From positions 1,612,001 through 1,676,000 of the forward strand of contig OX621259.1 of assembly GCA_951640165.1 (NCBI GenBank): a stretch of 64,000 nucleotides of DNA, in the 5' to 3' direction. The notes beneath the pieces were generated by a model. That model did not search any database. It worked only from the letters and a program-made list of their open reading frames with translations, and had not been told where the DNA came from. Source of the stretch: Pseudoips prasinana (Eukaryota > Arthropoda > Insecta > Lepidoptera > Nolidae). Below, piece after piece: positions 1 to 10,249 of the stretch. The number at the start of each line of letters is the position of its first letter. Position 1 is the first letter of the stretch. Both the position numbers and the translations under genes were made by a program.

Positions 1-1135
1 AGACTGCACTGAAACCAAACTTTGACGCTAATACACATAAATATATCATTCAGGTGCTTTATAGGGTTTAATTTTGCATAAGTCTTCTTCGGTACGGATA
101 GGAAAGGCTGCCTGAGCAACATCAGCGCGAACAAGTATAACACCATTTTTGATCCAGACAAATCGATGCCCGTTTTGTTTCGCGGCTTCTTTAGTTTGAC
201 GAAATAATATCTTGTTGTTCAATGTAAGGTGCTCATTTATATAGATCTTATTCGAATTCGTATCCAGCTTCAGCTCATCAGACGTAATTCCTTTTTTGCG
301 ACGTGCAGCCGCAATAAAGTTGTCACGTAGAATTTGGCTTGAAAGTTTGACCACTATGTTTTTTGGTCTTGTGGATTTTGGATTCAATTGCGGTACTCGA
401 TGAATAGCAATGACGTCACGTGGCAAAAGTGTTTGCTTGATCAAAGTAGCAATATTTTCAAATATCTGGAGCAAGTTTTCACCGCGTTTTTCGGGCAAGT
501 TGCTTATCTCGACATTGCAGTTTCGGGATTTTTGCTCCGCTACTTCCAATTTTTTTTCCAGGATAGCAATTCGTTGGACAACTCCCTTAGGAGAAGAAAT
601 ATTCTCTTCGAGTTTCGAGATACGCGATGCAAAATTATTCGACTTCTCTTCCAAGTAATCATATTTGTCACTTATAAACTTGATAGTAGACTTTATTCCA
701 TCAAATTCGGATAAGAGTATTGAAAATTTTTCATCCTGTTTTGCCAAGCACGTTTCAAACATAGATTTCATATTCGCCTGAAAATCTTTCAGCTCATCAC
801 GCAAATTTATATCACTATTGGATGGCACGCCTTTGCGGTAAGTGACGTATGGAGGAGGAGACTCCTTATCTATTAAGGACCCATCGATAGTTGTTTCACC
901 AGATCCAGGTAGATCGTCGACATCACTAATACGGTCAAAAGTGCTGTTTAAAGTTGCCATAACGTTGACGAAGTTAGGAAGTCTCTGTCCAATACACTAC
1001 TCTGTACGGCAAACGCACCTGCCGATAACACTAATGAGTATAATAGTCACAAACGCACTAATTACGCACACAAAGATATTTTTAAAACAAGTTATACTGA
1101 TTGAGTATAAGACAGCCGCTCTGCTGTGAGGCGCA
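1..1135 (-). mobile_element. LINE B, 5' part (runs off left edge)
   Basis: This is the 5' end of a minus-strand non-LTR retrotransposon. It has a short leader (about 961-1135) and a complete ORF1 (46-960). The second ORF would lie beyond the window. The leader abuts a truncated endonuclease of another LINE at about 1140, so B either inserted into that element or landed beside it. The 5' boundary is inferred from where the neighbouring reading frame stops making sense. Confidence 0.6.
46..960 (-). CDS. LINE ORF1 protein with FP-like RNA-binding domain
   Basis: A 304-residue uninterrupted frame read leftward from ATG at 960. Residues about 50-145 are charged and heptad-like (coiled coil). From about 150 the pattern EISNLPEKRGENLL, then HRVPQLN, then a closing FVWIKNGVILVRADV matches the ORF1 family of insect CR1/Jockey-type LINEs, which resembles the baculovirus FP (few polyhedra) C-terminal domain. 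In the family this protein binds element RNA and chaperones reverse transcription. There is no zinc finger at the N-terminus, unlike the ORF1 at 58048-59122. The frame is intact. The matching ORF2 is outside the window, so activity cannot be judged. Confidence 0.75.
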   Translation of the reverse strand: MATLNSTFDRISDVDDLPGSGETTIDGSLIDKESPPPYVTYRKGVPSNSDINLRDELKDFQANMKSMFETCLAKQDEKFSILLSEFDGIKSTIKFISDKYDYLEEKSNNFASRISKLEENISSPKGVVQRIAILEKKLEVAEQKSRNCNVEISNLPEKRGENLLQIFENIATLIKQTLLPRDVIAIHRVPQLNPKSTRPKNIVVKLSSQILRDNFIAAARRKKGITSDELKLDTNSNKIYINEHLTLNNKILFRQTKEAAKQNGHRFVWIKNGVILVRADVAQAAFPIRTEEDLCKIKPYKAPE

Positions 1136-1618
1136 CGACGGAATGGAAGTTTACGAAGTTATCAATATTATTGTATGACGGTGAATGGTAAATGGCCACA
1201 ACAGACAATTCCTTGCCAATTGAACATATAAGAGAGTTGCCATCGGCAAAATAAGGCTCCCAAACAACTGCGTTAATACCATACTTAACGTAGATAACTA
1301 CACCATTATTTTGTTTGGCGTTATTTTTAGTACAGTATGATCTGTAACCATCAATAGACGGTATTTGTGTCATGTTTTTTAGCCAGCATTCGCTAAGTAT
1401 AATCAACGAACAAAAATATCAGCATCAAATTTAAGCATGATAAGAAAGGCAACGAATTGATCAAGGTTCTTGTTAATACTTCTAATATTAATATCTATTA
1501 TATTAAAATTCATAGACGGGCAGCCTAAAATTTGAAAACATTGGTCAGGATCACATTCATACGCGCGGGCGGGACTAAAAGAGTCCAGTTCATTTGTAAT
1601 AGAATTTATAGTACCCAT
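1092..1618 (-). pseudogene. LINE A ORF2, N-terminal endonuclease fragment, frameshifted
   Basis: Two overlapping minus-strand frames form the start of an AP-like endonuclease. Residues such as NIIDINIRSINKNLDQF and FDADIF lie in 1618-1403. After a one-base frameshift near 1405, LSECWLKN, YRSYCTKNN and GVVIYVK follow in 1406-1092. These match the first two blocks of LINE endonucleases: the N of the first block and the SE(T/C)WL glutamate block. Homology ends near 1140, before the GDFN block, and the remaining codons are unrelated. It lies about 340 bases downstream of the ORF1 at 1960-2739 in the same direction and probably belongs to the same element. Confidence 0.7.
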
Positions 1619-1959
1619 TTGTAGAGAAGAAAAGAAACACTGAAAATGGGCACCAGAGTGAGACTAGACACTATAATAAACGGAAAGCGACATGGTGCAC
1701 AAAAGGGAATAGATATAAAAGTAATAAAATTCATCAAATGATTTTTGAGCATAGCATTTGTAAAAGGTACTATATAAGAATATAATGTGATGTTAAACAT
1801 ATGGTGAGTATTATGAGTCGTGTTTGAGAGATTATGTGTAACAATGTGTGATACAGAACAAAAGATACTTAAATATAGCATAGTCAAATTGTACAGGCAC
1901 TTAGGAAAACCATTTACTAGTCACAGTTTTTTACTAAGGTCACTTAGACAGTTTTCAGA

Positions 1960-2739
1960 TTATACTAGAATTTGTTTTGCACCTTCTTCTTTTCGCAGGA
2001 ACACATTAGCGTTAGCAGTCCAACAATATTTAAATCCATTCGTCTTAGCGAACTCACGGGCCACATAGAAGAGCTTTTTGATCGAAGGAGGCAAGTGTTC
2101 GTCGAGGAAGAATGGCCTTTTCTCACAATCTAGACCAATTAGCTGTGTATGTAATTTATCTTCTGGCTTAAGAGATTTGTTAAAAATACGCACGGTGGAG
2201 AGCAGTTCCAGCTTCTTCTGCACGGTTGTGAATTCTGCTACAATATTTTTGTTCGATCCCGGTTTTGCGGGGGCTCGATAGATGTCTCGAATGTCTGTCG
2301 GTTGTATATTCACATTGAGAGTTCTGCCTATGCTCGTCACTACAGCGGTAAGATCAGTACTCTTCTCATTTTTTTTGTGTGGAATGTTTCTAATCACTAA
2401 CGCCGCAGAGTGGGAGGTACTCTGAAGCTCCTGCATCTTCATCTCAATACTAAGCAAATATTCTCTATTTTGTTTTTTTTCCTGTTCTAAGGTTTCATTA
2501 ACTAGCACTAGCATTTCCTTGATTTCCGCCTTAAAATTAGCATAGCCGTCAGAAGTGCAGGATCCGTCATCACCAATGCGTAGACGTTTACTCCCCACTG
2601 GGATGAAGAAGCCCTCCGGATCACGGCATACTTTTGAAGGAATGTCTGTCTCTGAGTGTTCTTTGACACGAGATGCCGCAGGAACAGCAGAAGTTGGCGA
2701 TCGTTGAAGTGGCATATTTGTTCCGGTGTAGATACGCAC
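1960..2739 (-). CDS. LINE A ORF1 protein with FP-like domain
   Basis: A 259-residue open frame from ATG at 2739; an ATG eight codons in (MPLQRSPTS) could be the true start. The N-terminal third is low complexity and basic. Residues about 75-110 form a short coiled coil. From about 115 the FP-like ORF1 domain follows (ALVIRNIPHKKNEKSTDL, IRDIYRAPAKPGSNKNIV, FFLDEHLPPSIKKLFYVA, closing NGFKYCWTANANVFLRK). It is related to, but clearly diverged from, the ORF1 at 46-960. Expected role: RNA-binding chaperone of the element. No zinc finger is visible. The frame is intact although the following ORF2 is broken. Confidence 0.75.
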   Translation of the reverse strand: MRIYTGTNMPLQRSPTSAVPAASRVKEHSETDIPSKVCRDPEGFFIPVGSKRLRIGDDGSCTSDGYANFKAEIKEMLVLVNETLEQEKKQNREYLLSIEMKMQELQSTSHSAALVIRNIPHKKNEKSTDLTAVVTSIGRTLNVNIQPTDIRDIYRAPAKPGSNKNIVAEFTTVQKKLELLSTVRIFNKSLKPEDKLHTQLIGLDCEKRPFFLDEHLPPSIKKLFYVAREFAKTNGFKYCWTANANVFLRKEEGAKQILV

Positions 2740-2990
2740 ACTATATTATACTATAAAGAACTGCGTCGCACCGGGCGCACTATGTAGCACAAGAGGCGTA
2801 GCAACTCGTAGAAAGGATCGTAGCAATCCTCTCCCCACCGAACCGCTTTAGCTTCTACGGCGATTAGAGAGGAGTTTTTGGTCGTCGAGTTACTGTGTCC
2901 GTGGTTCAGCGCTCTAACAGCCCGAGTATACTGTGGCGGTCGGGGTTGGTTCAAATTCCGGTGGGGCGACTCTTGGATGGGTTAAAACAC
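2740..2990 (-). promoter_or_regulatory. LINE A 5' leader with antisense tRNA-like sequence
   Basis: Untranslated sequence upstream of ORF1. Positions 2795-2812 hold a GCGTAGCAACTCGTAG motif resembling the tandem unit found before the ORF1 at 58048-59122. Positions about 2897-2977, read on the plus strand, look like a tRNA gene: an A-box-like GTGGTTCAGCGCTCTAAC and a B-box-like GGTTCAAATTCC. Whether the tRNA-like part belongs to the LINE or is the target it landed beside cannot be settled here. Confidence 0.4.
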
Positions 2991-3002
2991 AAAAAATGTG
3001 TT
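2981..3002. repeat. Short hairpin
   Basis: AAAACAC and GTGTTTT flank a short AT spacer, giving a near-perfect 20-base palindrome just outside the tRNA-like sequence. No function can be assigned. Confidence 0.4.
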
Positions 3003-3085
3003 TTAAGCTTTTATGTTGGCTACGGCCATTTTTAAGTTATTAAAAAAGACCTATTAACTGCTCAACCAATTTTTCAACAATCAAA

Positions 3086-3400
3086 TCAATCAAATTCTTG
3101 AATATTACATAAGATTATGAGATTACGAGAATTATTTAGTACAGTTAAACTGAAGCCAAGCTCACTCGAACAATAACAACGAGGTTCATTCCAGTCCGCG
3201 CGGCGCAACTCGTCCCACAGCTGTTCGTTATCGTAGGTATAGGTTACACGTTTCTTCGCATTGTCCCTAGTCGGCCGCTCATTGACAAGTGTGGATGCCG
3301 TTATGTAGTGATCGGCCGGTGACTCATTTATTACGGCAGAGTAAATCGCGCCCGCTGCTGCTGAGCTGCTCCGCACGAATATGTGGTCTACCTATACAGG
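3086..3400 (-). pseudogene. LINE endonuclease C-terminal fragment
   Basis: The minus-strand frame reads VDHIFVRSSS near 3400, then SPADHYITAST and later LWDELRRADWNEP. This is the end of a LINE endonuclease: the DHIF block, the catalytic S/P-DH block, then the linker W..L...DW motif. The canonical SDH is PADH here. There is no upstream or downstream ORF2 continuation, so it is an isolated fragment of a CR1/Jockey-group element. Confidence 0.6.
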
Positions 3401-3690
3401 ACTTTGTAATTTTATCAGCCTTTTTATCGACTCTAGTGTATTGATTTATACAACTCACTAAGCCTAACTCGTACAATGTGTTTGTATATTGTGACGTATT
3501 CTTACATTTTTTCGAAGTATTAATATTTAAGTCTCATATTAGCAAGAGATTACCTTTCTCGGCCTTATTTTTGGATATGTGTGATTTCCTTGCTAAAACT
3601 CGTTGTACAAAGATTTGGCGGCCTATATAATGCACACATATATATATATATATATATTACATATATCTTCTCGACGTGTGATTTTAATTG
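3401..3690. other. AT-rich spacer with (TA)n microsatellite
   Basis: About 290 bases with no coding signal. A TA dinucleotide run lies near 3640-3658. Confidence 0.5.
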
Positions 3691-3695
3691 ACCCA

Positions 3696-4316
3696 TTATA
3701 ATTTCACTAAAATATGAGCAGTAGACATTCTTGTGAATTTTAGTCTTTTGTGGGCATAAAGTATGACACCTCCACCTCTTTTATATAATCGTAAGTTAGT
3801 GTACATAATGTAGTTAGGTATTTCAAATAAAAGCGAGCAAGTTTCTTTTATATTCACTTCTGTTAAGGCTATAATATCGGCGATTTGTGGACTTGAGGCG
3901 ATTATTTGTTCTATTTGTGCAAAGTTTAACATAATAACAATAATATCTGGGGACAATGTCACACAGATCATCCTAGCCCTAAACTAAGCAAAGCTTGTAC
4001 TATGGGTACCAGGCGACGATATACATACTTATATAGATAGATAAATACATATATACATAGAAAACATCCATGACTCAGAAACAAATATTTGTGCTCATCA
4101 CACAAATATTTGCACTTACCGGGATTCGAACCCAGGACCACCAGCTTCGTAGGCAGGAGCACTACCAACTAGGCTATGGTGACCGTCTAGAATAGATCTA
4201 ATAGTCTCATGTAGGGTTGTTATCGACTGTTTATATTTAGTAGGTACTGAATTTATGTAGTCATTCCAATTGTTAAAATTCCTTTCATGGATATTATTTC
4301 TATTACTATCCATCAA
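3696..4316 (-). pseudogene. LINE endonuclease N-terminus split by a SINE
   Basis: The frame HERNFNNWNDYINSVPTKYK...ETIRSI (4316-4190) stops at a SINE. It resumes at about 3930 with FAQIEQIIASSPQIADIIAL, TEVNIKE and RGGGVILYAH (to 3696). ETIRSI followed by FAQIEQII fits the first LINE endonuclease block, and TEVNIKE fits the catalytic glutamate block (canonical SETWL). The C-terminal half of the endonuclease is absent. The join is inferred. No clear target duplication was found around the SINE. Confidence 0.6.
3931..4187 (-). mobile_element. SINE-A, full length, inserted in a LINE frame
   Basis: A tRNA-derived SINE of about 257 bases. Its head, read on the minus strand, has an A box TAGCCTAGTTGG (with a TGGTAGTGC extension) and a B box GGTTCGAATCCC. 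The body includes the CCATAGTACAAGC(T)TTGCTTAGTTTGG block. The tail is an imperfect (ATT)n at the left end. It is nearly identical in layout to the copy at 62828-63083. RNA polymerase III transcription from the internal boxes is expected for the family. Confidence 0.85.
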
Positions 4317-4329
4317 GGGACGCTAGGAA

Positions 4330-5005
4330 CTGGTAGGTATAAATTACACTGTGTTAATCTGGATACAATAGCGAAATGGAACAAACTAGTCGTTTTAATG
4401 GTTTCCTTGCACTTGCTTACTGCTTTCAGGTATTCATCCACTACTACCTGTTACCGCAAAGGGTTGGCGTTCCTAATCCTGTTTCGGCATCGGATCATTT
4501 ATCCCTTCTACACTAACAACTTCTTCGTCTACCATTTCGTGGCTGAGAGTTTATTTTTCCTTTTGTTGGGATGGTTGCTGAGTAAGCTCTGTCCATCGCG
4601 TCGCTAAAATCGATTGCCAACTTTGCCAAAGTACTGGCCTCGTTTGGAGACTGAATGGCATCTGGTTGTAAGCCTATCCTCAAAAGGTCTGCTCTCAGTA
4701 GATTGCCAAACCTCTTCCAATCTGCCTTCGCTGTGTTGTACTTTCTTGTTGATGGTCGACTTCTGGCCATTCTCGCTCTAATCAGGGTTATGTGCATCGT
4801 GATAGCCCAGTGGCCCGATGCCGTGATCAACTTTCCACTCAGATATCCTGCAATTCTGGTGTCGTTAGGTACGCATTATGTGAACTGTTTGTTCGGCCCT
4901 GATTGTCCTCAGCAATACGAGACGGTTGCTCTGGCAATTCGGTCGCACTTAGACTTAGTTGGGCACTCCATCTTATACGCCGGGGTCCAGTTGCTTGTGA
5001 CCATG
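4330..5005 (-). pseudogene. LINE ORF2 fragment: end of endonuclease and linker
   Basis: The minus-strand frame 4830-4513 reads ITASGHWAITMHI, where a LINE endonuclease has SSDHxPI. It continues with TRKYNTAKADWKRFGNLL and LAIDFSDAMDRAYSATIP, typical of the linker between endonuclease and reverse transcriptase. Upstream codons to about 5005 (PNDTRIAGY) fit the block before SDH but contain stops. The D of SDH is G here, so the enzyme would be dead. The clade is uncertain. Confidence 0.55.
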
Positions 5006-5009
5006 ACTA

Positions 5010-5210
5010 TAAACTAAGCAGTTCTTGTAGTATGGAAACCACCAACATACTCGTATATTTCTAAATACATACATATTATAAATAAATTCCACCCAGGCTC
5101 AGGACAAACAGACGTGTTCATGCACACAAATATCTGCCCTGGGTCAGGATCGAACCCACGACCTGCGGCGTGAAAGGCAAGTATCTACTAACCACGCCAA
5201 ACGGTCCGAC
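5010..5210 (-). mobile_element. SINE-B copy, 3' truncated
   Basis: Reads, on the minus strand, a tRNA-like head with B box GGTTCGATCC, a body with TGTGTGCATGAACACG and GAGCCTGGGTGGAATTTA, and the CCATACTACAAGAACTGCTTAG block. It stops before the (ATT)n tail. It shares its last third with SINE-A. Confidence 0.8.
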
Positions 5211-5264
5211 AGTATATTTTTTATTACGTTCTTACAAATGTATGAAGAATATATTGTCAGTAAA

Positions 5265-5365
5265 CGAAGCGAAAGGGGTGTGCAAGGATCGTGACAAATG
5301 AAAGTCCGTTGACTCTGCCTACCCCTCTGCGAAACAGGCGTGAGTCTATGTATGTATGTATTCTT
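5265..5365 (+). repeat. Dispersed repeat ending GGCGTGAGTCTATGTATG
   Basis: The block GTGCAAGGATCGTGACAAAT ... CCGTTGACTCTGCCTACC ... GGCGTGAGTCTATGTATG recurs at 61540-61625 with about 80 percent identity by eye. It ends in a TATG microsatellite. The element class is unknown. Confidence 0.55.
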
Positions 5366-5649
5366 ACAATAGGAACACTGTAGGAGATTTGTAGTTGCAG
5401 TTCTAACGAAGTTGCTAGAACTTTGAAACATTCACGTTGCAGTTTGCAACAGGTGTCAGCAATTTGGAAACTGCAAAAGACAACCAGCGCAATAGGTACC
5501 TAGTTAGTTTAGTTGTTCGCTGAATACATTTGTACGTACGTAGCTTCGCGTAACTTCCAATTGCAGTTTGACATTTTCATTGTAACATAAACTCATTTAT
5601 TTCTCTACCACTAACACTAAATATGTAAATTGTTCTTGTATAAATGGAA

Positions 5650-5893
5650 TGCATGTATGTATGTAGTGCTGTGTGGTGACGGCATCATCTCCTCCCGTGG
5701 GGGTCGTAGAAATCGCCTGAGGTAACAACTAATGGAGAACGGATAGCAGCGTTTTTCTGTGAATTAAGACCATAAAACTGCGATCGCCAATCCGTCTGCC
5801 AAGCGTGGCGATTATGGCATATCCCCCCATTCTTTGGGGATGATTTAGTCCAGCAGTGGACGTACCTTGGCTGAAATGATGATGATGATGATT
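5650..5893 (+). mobile_element. RTE-type LINE 3' tail
   Basis: Ends with GTCCAGCAGTGGACG, then TGGCTGAAATGATGATGATG. This is the signature 3' end of RTE-clade retroposons in moths (from memory of the family). The upstream part does not align visibly with RTE coding sequence, so this could be a SINE that borrowed an RTE tail. Confidence 0.6.
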
Positions 5894-5894
5894 T

Positions 5895-6060
5895 ACGAGG
5901 ATGGAGGAGGAGGAGTCGACCTGAGGGAATATCTACCAGGGGACGGGCAGCACCTTCCTTTTGTGTTCTATGGTCACCTCACTGGGATCTTCAACCCATC
6001 TGGCCAGCGTGGCGATTGGTGCATATCCCCTGAATGTAATGATGGTATATAATAATAGGC
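5895..6060 (+). repeat. Repeat with GAGGGAATATCTACCAG block
   Basis: The block GACCTGAGGGAATATCTACC ... GGACGGGCAGCA ... TTCC is repeated at 60793-60845. Together with the preceding RTE tail it forms a recurring pair of blocks; the two lie in the opposite relative order at 60655-60845. Confidence 0.45.
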
Positions 6061-6097
6061 TATGAAACCTTTTGCGATTCATCCAACAGACATCATA

Positions 6098-6243
6098 CTC
6101 GCCGGCCTAGATGACGACCGGGAAAGACAGCTTAGCGTACCCTATGAAGCACGGAGACGCTCAAAAATTAAACTACTTAGGCGGTCACCCATCTATGGAC
6201 TAACCGCGAGCCTAGTTGCTTAACCTCGCCAATCACTTACGGT
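6098..6243 (-). mobile_element. 5S-rRNA-derived SINE copy
   Basis: On the minus strand it reads GCGAGGTTAAGCAACTAGGC, then CGCGGTTAGTCCATAGATGG and GTGACCGCC. This matches the internal promoter of 5S rRNA genes (A box TTAAGCA, intermediate element GATGGG, C box GACCGC). The body continues with GAGCGTCTCCGTGCTTCATAG. This copy is 3' truncated. Confidence 0.8.
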
Positions 6244-6249
6244 TTTAGT

Positions 6250-6375
6250 CAATTAATCTAACGTTTTTGCTTGATGCGAATAGCTCAAGACCGGAAATTG
6301 TTGAGATTTTTGGCCTTTGCCTTTGTCCTTGTTGTTTTGTGGACGTATTTCGGCTGATATCATGATGATGAATCT
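6250..6375 (+). mobile_element. RTE-type 3' tail, short
   Basis: Contains GTGGACGTATTTCGGCTGATA followed by TCATGATGATGAA, the RTE-like ending. The preceding 80 bases are not recognised. Confidence 0.45.
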
Positions 6376-6645
6376 AAAGTTTATGAAGTGAATTGTCTTA
6401 TTAGTTATTTCTTATCACTATTAATACCCCTTTACACAAGTCTCACTCATAAGGATTTGCTGGAAGAAAACTCACATTGAGGTATCTCAACAAGTACCTA
6501 CAATAGCTTTAGATTATATCATTTGTTAATATATTTTGTGTAAAACAAAGAATAATCTTTGACTATTTACGGTTTACTTTGGCAATTTTAATAGGTTTAT
6601 CCGTCTAAATACATAATAAATATGTAGTCTTTAGATTAAATAAAT

Positions 6646-6770
6646 AAAAAAGGTTTCTATTCACGCATACTTAAAAAAGCGCTTGTAAATAGTCAGAACA
6701 TGTTTGTAATTATATAGTTAAGTATACATAATTATTTCTAATTAAATTATAGATATTTAGGTACACGGAT
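6646..6770. repeat. Dispersed repeat X
   Basis: Contains AAGCGCTTGTAAATAGTCAG and AACATGTTTGTA. The reverse complement is the insert at 51511-51665 inside a SINE, which shows that this sequence is mobile. One edge is an AT-rich AAATAAATAAAAAAGG run. Confidence 0.65.
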
Positions 6771-8240
6771 TGTTAAAACATTTTTAAAATTTATTTTATA
6801 ATAGTAATGATATTTAGCTACCTTGTATTAAGTTATTGTCAAAGAGACCATGTTTAGGTTTAATCATCGAAATTTTTTGTGTAAGCTATATTTTACTACA
6901 TATTGTCTGAATGGTTCTGTCTATATAAAGATTCAAATTCAATATTATTATTATTTATTCGGACCTTGTATTTATAACGATGGTCGCGCTTTAATGCTAC
7001 CACCGGATCCATTTATTCCGTTAACTGACGGATCAATTAGCGAAATTAAAACTAAATATTTATTTTGTATTTTGAATGTAATGGATTTCCGCAATCGCCT
7101 GATTCCTTTACTTATAGTGGGGCCAATTTAATAGATCACATTTGACATCTGTCAGTTACTAGTAAAGTGAATTGTAAAATGACCTGATTTGGTAATTATT
7201 ACAATAAAGATTAATTGTAATTGAGAAAAAAAATAAGCAAATGTGCAGTTCTAGCCACGAAAACATAAATAATATTATGGCGAGCGGCGGGTCAGAGGAT
7301 TGAAAAGAAACTAGTGTTTGCATAGGAACTGTTATTGGCGTCGACAGTGACTGTTGGTTCACCTCTAAGATAACAGAACACACGTACTCAGTACTAATAG
7401 TACACGTAGTTCACACGAAGCGCACTTCAGAGTTCCCATGACGAGCACTGCCAAAGTTAAAGTCCCGCCGTACACGGCACACTTCACACTGTGCAGGGAT
7501 CACTTGGCACTGTTTACTGTCACTGATCACTTGCACTTGCTCAGTTTTCCATTTAGATTTCTTCGTCTTAATTCGCCTGCGATTTCTCTTCAATTAACAT
7601 TAAATTGTTCTGCTTTAACATTCCGCTTATATACCATTAGGGGTGGTTCCAAATTTAAAACATTTTGTAAGTCATATTTTCTTCCAAGAAAATTCACCTA
7701 TATGACAGATTATTCGTAATGCTTCTGTCCTTGTGTTCACCTATATCTATCTCCTATCTTTTCATTCATAAAACTCGCTCTATCTCCTTCTAATTATTTT
7801 GGAAACATCTAATGTCAAGTTTTACATTGAGAATTTTGTTTGTCTTTTTCATCAGCAATTCTTTTTCTTTTGTTCTGGTATTATCTAGAACATTCTAGCG
7901 CTGTTCCAAAAGCCACCAAAAACGTTTACTGGTACTAGGGTTCGAAGCCCGAACGTGACGTTATTCCATGCCCGCCGGTTAAGGTCACGTTGTTGAATTT
8001 TGATGAAGTGTCAAATGTGATCGATTAAATTAGCCCGACTATACTAGGTATAGTCGTGTAATGCTTTAACATAGTCATAATGTAACTAATAGTGACTCAT
8101 TGTGGCCCCCTGATATTGGGGTCTATTTAAAGGTTTCTAAACGGGCAAGGCCAATTAGTGACCTTATGTAAGGTGATACACCGGTTATAGAAAGTCTGCT
8201 TGCTGGTGCCAAAAGCTAGGTTACGACGACTCTACTTAAT
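6771..8240. other. AT-rich non-coding stretch
   Basis: There are no frames with recognisable protein character. At 7485-7560 a simple pattern of CACTTG/CACTG words recurs. Positions 7935-7960 hold a GGGTTCGAAGCCCG hairpin resembling a tRNA T-arm. I see nothing else that I can name. Confidence 0.4.
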
Positions 8241-8244
8241 TACC

Positions 8245-8280
8245 CTGGCAATGTTTCAGTAGCTGGCAATGTTTCAGTAG
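8245..8280 (+). repeat. 18-bp tandem duplication
   Basis: CTGGCAATGTTTCAGTAG occurs twice back to back, followed by a third partial start (CTGTCAA). Confidence 0.85.
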
Positions 8281-8534
8281 CTGTCAAAGCATCCACTGAA
8301 CGGCACGAGAAAGAAATTGATGACCAATTGATTTATTTTGCGGAATTAATGTTATTTAATTGATTGATTTATGTACCAATTTTTCGATGGACACATGGTT
8401 CTTCTGTAATTAATTGATTTACAATACATAAGGTTTCGCCATTTCATAATAATATCGGTTTCAATTTTTGCGTTTCAATTCTCTCTAGAAGAGAATAAAA
8501 ATATTGACAACGCAATTGAATGAAATGAAACAAA

Positions 8535-8665
8535 CATTGAGCCAGAGGTCGTGAGTTCGATTTCCACCCAGGACAAATCTTTTTGGGATGAGCACGATTA
8601 TTTGTTCTGTGTCTGGTTGTAATGTATCAATAATATGTATGAATTTAGAAATATATAAAATACGT
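8535..8665 (+). mobile_element. SINE-B fragment
   Basis: Has GTGAGTTCGATTTCCACCC (B box), GGACAAATCTTT, GATGAGCACGATTATTTG and TGTGTCTGGTTGTAAT, in SINE-B order. The head before the B box and the 3' block are missing. Confidence 0.65.
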
Positions 8666-9270
8666 CTATTATTTAACGAGTTAGCATCCCTTGAGAATGG
8701 TCCGTGGAGGATTGAAACACGTGTTGGGTATCATACAGGTGCAAGTAAATTGTTTGTCTATATTGTCCTTCTTGCATGTGCAGTTTCTGCGGGCGTGAAG
8801 GTGGTAGATATTTAGCGGAATTATTCAAATTATAGATATAACTCAACAAACAAAACTTTCAATAACAACATAGCCATCAACTATAATGATAGGAGTTGTG
8901 AATAAATTGATTCGTATTGGAACATCAATATTCATTACACTGCTGAAAAGTTAGATGAAAAAAGTTTTAAATTGTTTGAACTAAAATTGATTGATATAGG
9001 ATACATAGGTTATTTTTAAGCTATTGTCAGATTACACAGGTATTAGAATTTATTCTAATTGTTGTTTTTTTAAATTAATGGGATGGTGATTTTATTTAAT
9101 TATAGCGTTATAAACATGTTAAACTGAAACAATGTTTCAGAAATCTTTAAAATATCCAATTCTATGTAAAATAGAGGAGCCCTTATAATGTCTTCAGGTA
9201 TAAGAAGGAATCTTGATAAGGAACTGTACCACAAGGTTTACCACCAAATACTCGAAACGCATACTAAATA
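8666..9270. other. AT-rich spacer
   Basis: No coding, RNA or repeat signal that I can name. Confidence 0.4.
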
Positions 9271-9274
9271 AAGT

Positions 9275-9400
9275 ATAAGTAAAATACTCTTTATTGTACA
9301 CAAGAAAAAGAATTATATGTACATTAATTACAATTAGAGGTATGAATACAAAGGGCAGCCTCATCTCTGCTGCGATTTCTTGCAGGCACCTCGGTATGGA
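9275..9400 (-). mobile_element. LINE 3' end
   Basis: Read leftward it runs GGTGCCTGCAAGAAATCGCA ... TTCTTGTGTACAATAAAGAG ... TTTAC: an AATAAAG polyadenylation signal just before the terminus. The organisation is like the 3' end of the LINE at 17584-22172, which also reads GTGCAATAAAGAATAAG. Confidence 0.5.
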
Positions 9401-9509
9401 ATATTAAATGGAGCCAAGAAAATGTAATGTAAAAAATGTAGCAACAGTGACGAAATGGAATTACATGTAAACTACATATATTGTATTAAAATAAACGGAA
9501 AAACAAAGT

Positions 9510-9718
9510 AATTTTTAAAAAATTATTTATTGGCCGTCAGGCCGAACTAAAATATTCACAAAAATTAACAAAAATCTTAAAGAAATTATCGGACAGAATT
9601 CGGGCAGCGCTTCCGCTCGCAACGGTGGTTGACGGGAAAGTGGCTGCTCGACGCGCGCCACGCCGTATATATAGCCGTCGTTGTGTTGCCACGAAGGTAT
9701 TCAAAATCACTTCTAACA
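9510..9718 (-). repeat. Gypsy 3' LTR
   Basis: Begins (minus strand) TGTTAGAAGTGATTTTGAAT directly after a polypurine tract AGGAGGGGCCG. It contains a TATATATA promoter motif near 9667-9674 and an AATAAA signal near 9526. The first 85 bases are nearly identical to 24155-24238. The left boundary is approximate. Confidence 0.75.
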
Positions 9719-10249
9719 CGGCCCCTCCTGACGGGGCTACGTCCACGAAGCCCTCATCAGGAAATCGTAGATGGACCGGCGACTCCCTCCATGTGCAACA
9801 CTGGCGTATCTTGGACCTCGTCGCCTTCTGTAAAATACACAAGTTGATCACACAACATACTGAACAAAGTTACTAACAGACGGCTGACACAAATTCAGCA
9901 ATCACCTAGAACTGCCACATTATGTACCATTCACTCAATAAGTCCATACAAGACGTCATAACAACTATACACAGTAGTCAAGTCACATAGGCTTTACACA
10001 GGTCTGTTCCTACGCAACCGAATACCCTGCACGTGCTCATGTGTGCACCGAGGATTTACTTCAGTCTCTTGTAGGTCACCCCAGAAACCTATAGTCAAGG
10101 GTCGGATTTACACAGGTCTGTTGTCAGCGACGCTACTGACTCACCCCAGATACCTTCCCGCCAGCGTTAAGGTCAACCCAATACCATGCGCACTCAGGAT
10201 TTACTCGGGTCTCTTCCAAATAACGCAAAACAATTTACATAGTCAACAG

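Noticed and set aside
46..960. Integrated baculovirus FP gene
   Set aside because: The FP-like domain sits in a LINE ORF1 with coiled coil and a retrotransposon context; no other baculovirus gene is present.
2897..2977. Possible functional tRNA gene (also 59368-59441 and 61085-61165)
   Set aside because: A and B boxes are present, but I could not fold a full acceptor and anticodon arm, and similar boxes belong to SINEs here.
4655..5017. 120-codon plus-strand open frame with a hydrophobic stretch
   Set aside because: It is antisense to a recognisable LINE linker region on the minus strand.
8245..8280. CRISPR-like or satellite array
   Set aside because: It is one 18-bp duplication only; no array with spacers exists anywhere in the window.
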